NCBI GenBank assembly: GCA_023386635.1
Contig: JAEWJH010000036.1
Coordinates: forward strand, 1 to 64,000
Reading direction: 5' to 3'
Source of the DNA: Pseudomonadota bacterium
GTDB lineage: Bacteria > Pseudomonadota > Alphaproteobacteria > Rhizobiales > Xanthobacteraceae
Length of the DNA stretch: 64,000 nucleotides
Shown in pieces: positions 60,202-64,000 of the stretch. The position numbers were made by a program, and so were the translations under genes. Within the stretch, counting starts at the first letter, position 1. The number at the start of each line of letters is the position of its first letter. The notes below the pieces were generated by a model. That model was not told the DNA's origin. It was given only the letters and a program-made list of their open reading frames with translations, and ran no database searches.

Positions 60202-61473
60202 ATGGTGAAGACCAAACGGAGCTTTCTGTCGAGCGTGGCCGTGGCGGCATCTGCTGTCGCGGCTTTTTCTTTGTCCGTCGGTAGCGCGGCGGCGCAAAGC
60301 AAGGAGCCGATCAAGATCGGCTACAGCATGGCGATGACCGGCGGTCTCGGACCGAACGGGAAGTCCGCGCTGCTGGCGCACAAGATCTGGGAAGAAGACA
60401 CCAACGCCAAGGGCGGCCTGCTCGGCCGGCCGGTAAAGCTTATCTACTACGATGACCAGAGCAACCCATCGACGGTGCCGGGCATCTATACGAAGCTGCT
60501 CGACGTCGACAAGGTCGATCTCGTGATCGGCGGTTATGCCACCGCGATGCTGGCGCCGGCGATGCCGATCATCATGCAGCGGAACAAGCTGTTCATCGGT
60601 CTGCTCGGCCTTGGCGTGAACACCGAATTCAAATACGACAAATACTTCGCGATGATCCCGTCGGGGCCGCATCCGAAGCCGGCCTTTACCGAAGGTTTCA
60701 TCGAAGCGGCGATGAAGCAAAACCCGAAGCCGACGACGGTGGCGATCGTCGCCGCCGACCAGGAGTTCTCGCGCAATGCCTCCGATGGCGCGCGTGAGAA
60801 TGCCAAGAAGGCGGGCCTCAAGATCGTCTACGACAAGAGCTATCCGCCTTCGACCACCGAATTTTCGCCGATCGTGCGTGCGATCGCCGCGACCAATCCG
60901 GACCTCGTCATCGTCTGCTCGTATCCGCCGGATTCGGTCGGCATCGTGCGCGCGGTGAACGAGATCGGCTTCAAGCCGAAGATGATCGGCGGCGCCATGG
61001 TCGGCCCGCAGAACACCTCGATGAAGGCGCAGCTTGGGCCGTTGCTCAACGGTTTCGTCAACTACGAAACCTACATTCCGGCGCCGAAGCTGAACTTCCC
61101 CGGCGTCGCCGAGATGCTCAAGAAGTATCAGGACCGCGCCAAGGCCGAGGGTGTCGACCCGTTCGGCTACTACATGGGCACGCTCGCCTATGCGCAGCTT
61201 CAGGTGCTTGGTCAGGCGATCGAGAACACCAAGGGCCTCGACGACAAGAAGCTCGCGGAGAATATTCATTCCGCGTCGTTCAAGACCGTTATGGGTGACG
61301 TGAGGTTCGACAAGAGCGGCGAATGGGCGACCTCGCGGGTGCTCCAGGTCCAGTTCCGCAACATCAAGGGCAACGCGGTTGACCAGTTCAAGGGCACGGA
61401 CACCCAGGTGGTGATCGCGCCGTCGGGCTATGCGTCGGGCGAACTCGTCTATCCCTACGAGAAGGCCAAGTGA
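60202..61473 (+). CDS. Branched-chain-amino-acid-type ABC transporter substrate-binding protein
   Basis: A 423-residue periplasmic-binding protein of the LivK/Peripla_BP_6 family. Signal peptide to AAA-Q (about 32), then IKIGYSMAMTGGLGPNG, KLIYYDDQSNPSTV and a long C-terminal lobe (YPYEKAK at the end). GGGAGG lies before the ATG at 60202. The ligand may be an amino acid, aromatic acid or another carboxylate. Matching permease and ATPase genes are on the opposite strand 0.9 kb further on, past a VOC gene. A short duplication of GCCAAGTGACG surrounds its stop codon. Confidence 0.9.
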   Translation: MVKTKRSFLSSVAVAASAVAAFSLSVGSAAAQSKEPIKIGYSMAMTGGLGPNGKSALLAHKIWEEDTNAKGGLLGRPVKLIYYDDQSNPSTVPGIYTKLLDVDKVDLVIGGYATAMLAPAMPIIMQRNKLFIGLLGLGVNTEFKYDKYFAMIPSGPHPKPAFTEGFIEAAMKQNPKPTTVAIVAADQEFSRNASDGARENAKKAGLKIVYDKSYPPSTTEFSPIVRAIAATNPDLVIVCSYPPDSVGIVRAVNEIGFKPKMIGGAMVGPQNTSMKAQLGPLLNGFVNYETYIPAPKLNFPGVAEMLKKYQDRAKAEGVDPFGYYMGTLAYAQLQVLGQAIENTKGLDDKKLAENIHSASFKTVMGDVRFDKSGEWATSRVLQVQFRNIKGNAVDQFKGTDTQVVIAPSGYASGELVYPYEKAK

Positions 61474-61525
61474 CGCCAAGGCTAAGTAACGAAAGCCAAG
61501 TGACGCGATACTGACGAGACAACGA

Positions 61526-61557
61526 CACCGTGCGGGGCGTTTCCCGCACGGTGTTTT
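61526..61557 (+). terminator. Terminator after binding-protein gene
   Basis: An 11-bp perfect stem (61526-61536 with 61543-61553) with a six-base loop, followed by TTTTCG, 52 bases beyond the binding-protein stop. It separates that gene from the VOC gene, which has its own GAGGAGG ribosome site. Confidence 0.85.
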
Positions 61558-61574
61558 CGAGAGGAGGATAACTA

Positions 61575-62051
61575 ATGCAGGTCACCGGTCTGTTTCATCT
61601 GGCGATCAAGACTGCCGATCTCGATGCCACCGTCGCGTTCTATACGCAGGTGCTCGGCCTGACGCTGGCGCCGCGCCCGGATTTCGGTTTCCCCGGCGCG
61701 TGGCTCGCCATCAAGGACGGCCCGGCGATCATCCATGTCTACGCCGGCTCGCCGGCGATGGTGGACGGCAAGTTCCCGCATGGCACCGGCGCGGTCGATC
61801 ACCTGAGTCTGATGGTGAAGGGCTGGGACGATTGCCGCGCGCGCATCGAACGCACCGGCTGTCCGTGGCGCGAGCAGATCGTGCCCGGTACGAATCTCTG
61901 GCAGCTGTTCGTCACCGATCCGAGCGGTTTGTTGCTCGAACTGACCTTCGACGGCGATCAGGAGGGGCGGCCGCGTCCCGACATCGCGCCGGAGCGGCAA
62001 TACATGGCCGGCAAGCAGTTCGACGGTTTGCGGAAGAAAGAGCCGGTGTAA
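61575..62051 (+). CDS. VOC (glyoxalase/dioxygenase) family protein
   Basis: A 158-residue protein with one vicinal-oxygen-chelate domain built from two beta-alpha-beta-beta-beta units. Metal ligand positions are visible: His8 in GLFHLAIKTADL, His77 in GAVDHLSLMVKGW, and Glu122 in LLLELTFDG. GAGGAGGATAACTA precedes the ATG. The family includes glyoxalase I, extradiol dioxygenases and fosfomycin-resistance enzymes; the substrate is unknown. Context with a carboxylate-type ABC transporter suggests catabolism. Confidence 0.85.
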   Translation: MQVTGLFHLAIKTADLDATVAFYTQVLGLTLAPRPDFGFPGAWLAIKDGPAIIHVYAGSPAMVDGKFPHGTGAVDHLSLMVKGWDDCRARIERTGCPWREQIVPGTNLWQLFVTDPSGLLLELTFDGDQEGRPRPDIAPERQYMAGKQFDGLRKKEPV

Positions 62052-62079
62052 TTTTCGCTGACGTCACGGAAATTCGCGT

Positions 62080-62212
62080 CCGTCATGGCCGGGCGAAGTC
62101 ACCGCCATCCACGTCTTTCTTTTGTTGGTAAGCCATGTGTGGATGCCCGGTACAAGGCTTGTGCTCGGGCCGGCCAAAGGCCGGGCCCGAGTGCCGGGCA
62201 TGACGCGGTGAG
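62080..62212. repeat. Palindromic intergenic repeat, family A (long copy)
   Basis: Outer arms CGTCATGGCCGGGCG and GCCGGGCATGACGCGG enclose CCATCCACGTC and GTGGATGCCCGG, with an additional GGGCCGGCCAAAGGCCGGGC hairpin inserted in the right half. It is longer than the other copies. Confidence 0.8.
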
Positions 62213-62233
62213 ACTAGTCCGCGATCTCAACCC

Positions 62234-62377
62234 GCCTCATCCTGAGAAGCGGGCGTAGCCCGTGTCTCGAAGGGCGAGGCGGCCCGACTGCAGCTACCTC
62301 ATGGTTCGAGACGCATCGCCATAGCGCGTCAAAGACGCGCGTAATCGCGCTGATGCGCGATGCCCCTCACCATGAGG
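62234..62377. repeat. Palindromic intergenic repeat, family B (long copy)
   Basis: CCTCATCCTGAGAAGC, GTCTCGAAGGGCGAGGC and CTCATGGTTCGAGACGCATC, ending CCCCTCACCATGAGG. It lies tail-side of the livF gene. Together with the family A copy it fills the 333-base gap 62052-62384; no gene is seen there. Confidence 0.82.
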
Positions 62378-62384
62378 CTTGCAC

Positions 62385-63116
62385 TCACAGCCCGAGATAG
62401 AACTTCTTGATCAGGTCGTTGTTGTTGAGGTCGGCGGCGCTGTCGCCGGAATAGGCGATCTTGCCGTGGACGATCACATAGCCGCGGTCGGCGATGCGGA
62501 TCGCCTGATTGAAGTTCTGCTCCGCCATCAGCACGGTGAGCTGATAGCTGTCCTTCAATTCCTTGATCTTGTCGATGGTGCGGCTGACAAGGATCGGCGC
62601 GAGGCCGACCGAGGGCTCGTCCACCAGCAGGATCTTCGGTGCGGTCATCAGCGCGCGGCCGAGCGCCACCATCTGCTGTTCGCCGCCCGACATGGAGCCG
62701 GCGAGTTGCGACTTGCGCTCCGCGAGCCGCGGGAAGCACTCGTAGCAGAATTCGAGATTGCGCTTGAGCTCCTGCCGCGCCTTGGGGCGGAACGCGCCGA
62801 GCAGCAGGTTTTCCTCGACCGACAGGCGCGGGAACAGGCGGCGGCCTTCCGGCACGATGCCGATCCCGAGATTGACGATCTCCTCGGTGGTCATGCCGAT
62901 CAGGTTGTGGGTCTGCCCGTCGATCTCGGCGGTCAGCGTGCCGGAGGTCGGCCGGATCATGCCGAGGATGCAGCGGATCAGCGTGGTCTTGCCGTTGCCG
63001 TTGGTGCCGAGCAGCACAGCGGTCTCGCCGGACGGCACCGTCATCGACACGTCGTGCAGGACATGCACCGCGCCGTAGCCGGCATGGATGCCGGACAGTG
63101 TGAGACTATTGCCCAA
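62385..63116 (-). CDS. livF: Branched-chain amino acid-type ABC transporter ATPase LivF
   Basis: A 243-residue ATPase of the LivF type. Walker A GTNGNGKT (near 34), signature MSGGEQQMVALGRALM, Walker B KILLVDEPSVGLAP and H-loop LMAEQNFNQAI. The ATG at 63116 lies inside the last codons of livG, overlapping it by 11 bases, so the two are translated together. It should pair with LivG at the cytoplasmic face of the LivH/LivM permease. Substrate uncertain, as for the rest of the system. Confidence 0.92.
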   Translation of the reverse strand: MGNSLTLSGIHAGYGAVHVLHDVSMTVPSGETAVLLGTNGNGKTTLIRCILGMIRPTSGTLTAEIDGQTHNLIGMTTEEIVNLGIGIVPEGRRLFPRLSVEENLLLGAFRPKARQELKRNLEFCYECFPRLAERKSQLAGSMSGGEQQMVALGRALMTAPKILLVDEPSVGLAPILVSRTIDKIKELKDSYQLTVLMAEQNFNQAIRIADRGYVIVHGKIAYSGDSAADLNNNDLIKKFYLGL

Positions 63117-63876
63117 GGTAAGCCCTCTCGACCTCGGGGTTGCGGATGACGTCGTCCGGCTTGCCGTCGGCGATCTTCTTGCCGGAGACCAGCACCACCA
63201 GACGCTGCGAGAAGGTCATCACCGCGCGCATGATGTGCTCGATCATGATGATGGTGATGCCGCTCTCGTTGAGCTTGATCAGCATCTCGACGATCTCGCC
63301 GACCTCGCTGTCGGACAGGCCCGCCATCGATTCGTCGGCGATCAGCAGTTTCGGATCGGCCGCCATGGCGCGCGCCAGTTCGAGCTTGCGCATCTCGATC
63401 TGGGTCAGGTCCTTCGGCGACTTGTTGATCTTGGCGCCGAGCCCGACCGATTCCGCGAGCTCGATGCAGCGCGCATCGGCTTCCTCGATCGTCAGGTGGC
63501 GGCCGCGGCGCGTATGCACCGCGTAGAGCAGCGGCACACGCAGATTGTCGGCGACGCTCATGGTCACGAACGGCCGCGGCAACTGGAACGAGCGGGCGAT
63601 GCCGCGATAGGTGCGTTCGTGCGATTCCAGCTTGTTCAGGCTCTGGCCGTCGAAACGCACCGTGCCGGTCTCGTTGTGCAACGTGCCGCAGATGCAGTTC
63701 ACCAGCGTCGATTTGCCGGAGCCGTTCGGCCCGATCAGGCCGACGCGCTCGCCCTGCGCGACCGACAGGTTCACGCCGTCGAGCGCGATGAAGCCGCCGA
63801 AGCGCTTGCCGACGCCCTCGACCTCGAGCAGCGCGCCGCCGGCAGGGGGGTGAGTGGGGGATACGGCCGTCATCAT
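63106..63876 (-). CDS. livG: Branched-chain amino acid-type ABC transporter ATPase LivG
   Basis: A 256-residue ATPase of the LivG type. Walker A GPNGSGKS (near 48), a variant signature LTQIEMRKLELARAM in place of LSGGQ as in other LivG proteins, Walker B KLLIADESMAGLS with Ser-Met following the Glu, and the late IEHIMRAVMTFSQR H-loop. The ATG at 63876 overlaps the livM stop (ATGATGA). The unusual DESMAGLS in place of DEPxAGL is a conserved-looking variation and leaves the catalytic Glu in place. Confidence 0.92.
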   Translation of the reverse strand: MMTAVSPTHPPAGGALLEVEGVGKRFGGFIALDGVNLSVAQGERVGLIGPNGSGKSTLVNCICGTLHNETGTVRFDGQSLNKLESHERTYRGIARSFQLPRPFVTMSVADNLRVPLLYAVHTRRGRHLTIEEADARCIELAESVGLGAKINKSPKDLTQIEMRKLELARAMAADPKLLIADESMAGLSDSEVGEIVEMLIKLNESGITIIMIEHIMRAVMTFSQRLVVLVSGKKIADGKPDDVIRNPEVERAYLGQ

Positions 63877-64000
63877 GGCGTCTCCCGGATGACGCGGCGG
63901 CCGGAGTTGTCGGCGTTCGACCGACCGCGGAATTTGTGGATCAGGCCGAGGATACCGTTCGGTGCGATGATCACGAAGCCGGTGAGCAGCAGGCCGACGA
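63873..64000 (-). CDS. livM: Branched-chain amino acid-type ABC permease LivM, C-terminal end
   Basis: Only the last 42 residues fall inside the window. They read VGLLLTGFVIIAPNGILGLI and then HKFRGRSNADNSGRR ... RETP and stop. The hydrophobic segment with APNGILGL is the usual end of LivM permeases. The stop codon overlaps the livG start by four bases. The rest of the gene, and presumably livH, lie beyond the right edge. Confidence 0.85.
   Translation of the reverse strand, partial: VGLLLTGFVIIAPNGILGLIHKFRGRSNADNSGRRVIRETP

Overview
The window is high-GC, densely coded chromosomal DNA from an alphaproteobacterium, most likely order Hyphomicrobiales (Rhizobiales), Nitrobacteraceae/Xanthobacteraceae type. 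The clues are the gene order ftsW-murG-murC-murB-ddl-ftsQ-ftsA-ftsZ-lpxC-bamD-recN-ligA, families common in this group (DUF1236, DUF3309, Cys_rich_CWC, a UvrB with a long N-terminal extension), an Irr-type iron-control motif, and dispersed palindromic intergenic repeats whose chance translations read MAGLVPAI or MDGRDKPGHD. No tRNA, rRNA, CRISPR, transposase or phage gene was found. The genus cannot be fixed from the sequence alone.

1-17.4 kb: the distal half of the division/cell-wall (dcw) cluster, on the plus strand. FtsW, MurG, MurC and MurB are tightly packed. A family C repeat and a reverse-strand DUF4239 membrane protein then interrupt the cluster before Ddl, FtsQ, FtsA and FtsZ, which are coupled by ATGA overlaps and close at a UUCG-loop terminator. 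LpxC (lipid A), BamD (outer-membrane assembly), RecN and LigA (DNA repair and replication) follow.

17.4-35 kb: housekeeping and small envelope genes. These include a Bcr/CflA-type exporter overlapping an M24 aminopeptidase P, PrmA, an L,D-transpeptidase, a CAP-domain protein, tandem MaoC hydratase-like proteins with an MFS gene, a VanX-type dipeptidase, and many small secreted or lipoprotein genes. Two of the small secreted proteins share a C-x21-C mini-domain. An extended UvrB and an SNase-like protein form an overlapping pair at about 34.4-38 kb.

38-55 kb: accessory and transport genes. A TctC-type binding protein is split by an in-frame TAG beside a fragment of another binding protein, so this spot shows gene decay. 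Then come a YeeE/YedE transporter, an ABC exporter, two GT87-like paralogues, an iron-uptake operon (TonB receptor, PepSY protein, small membrane protein) behind an Irr-like motif, a PQQ-type sugar dehydrogenase, a small membrane protein behind a perfect CtrA-like site, a GST and an aspartate-type aminotransferase.

55.9-64 kb: a divergent EF-G-like GTPase, CreA, a cyclase-family hydrolase, DUF1330 and VOC proteins, and a branched-chain-amino-acid-type ABC transporter. Its binding protein is on the plus strand, while LivF, LivG and the end of LivM are on the minus strand, separated by a VOC gene and repeats. I see no convincing undescribed multi-gene system. The most unusual signals are the EF-G-like protein lacking the switch-II histidine, the C-x21-C pair, the disrupted TctC gene, and the repeat families.
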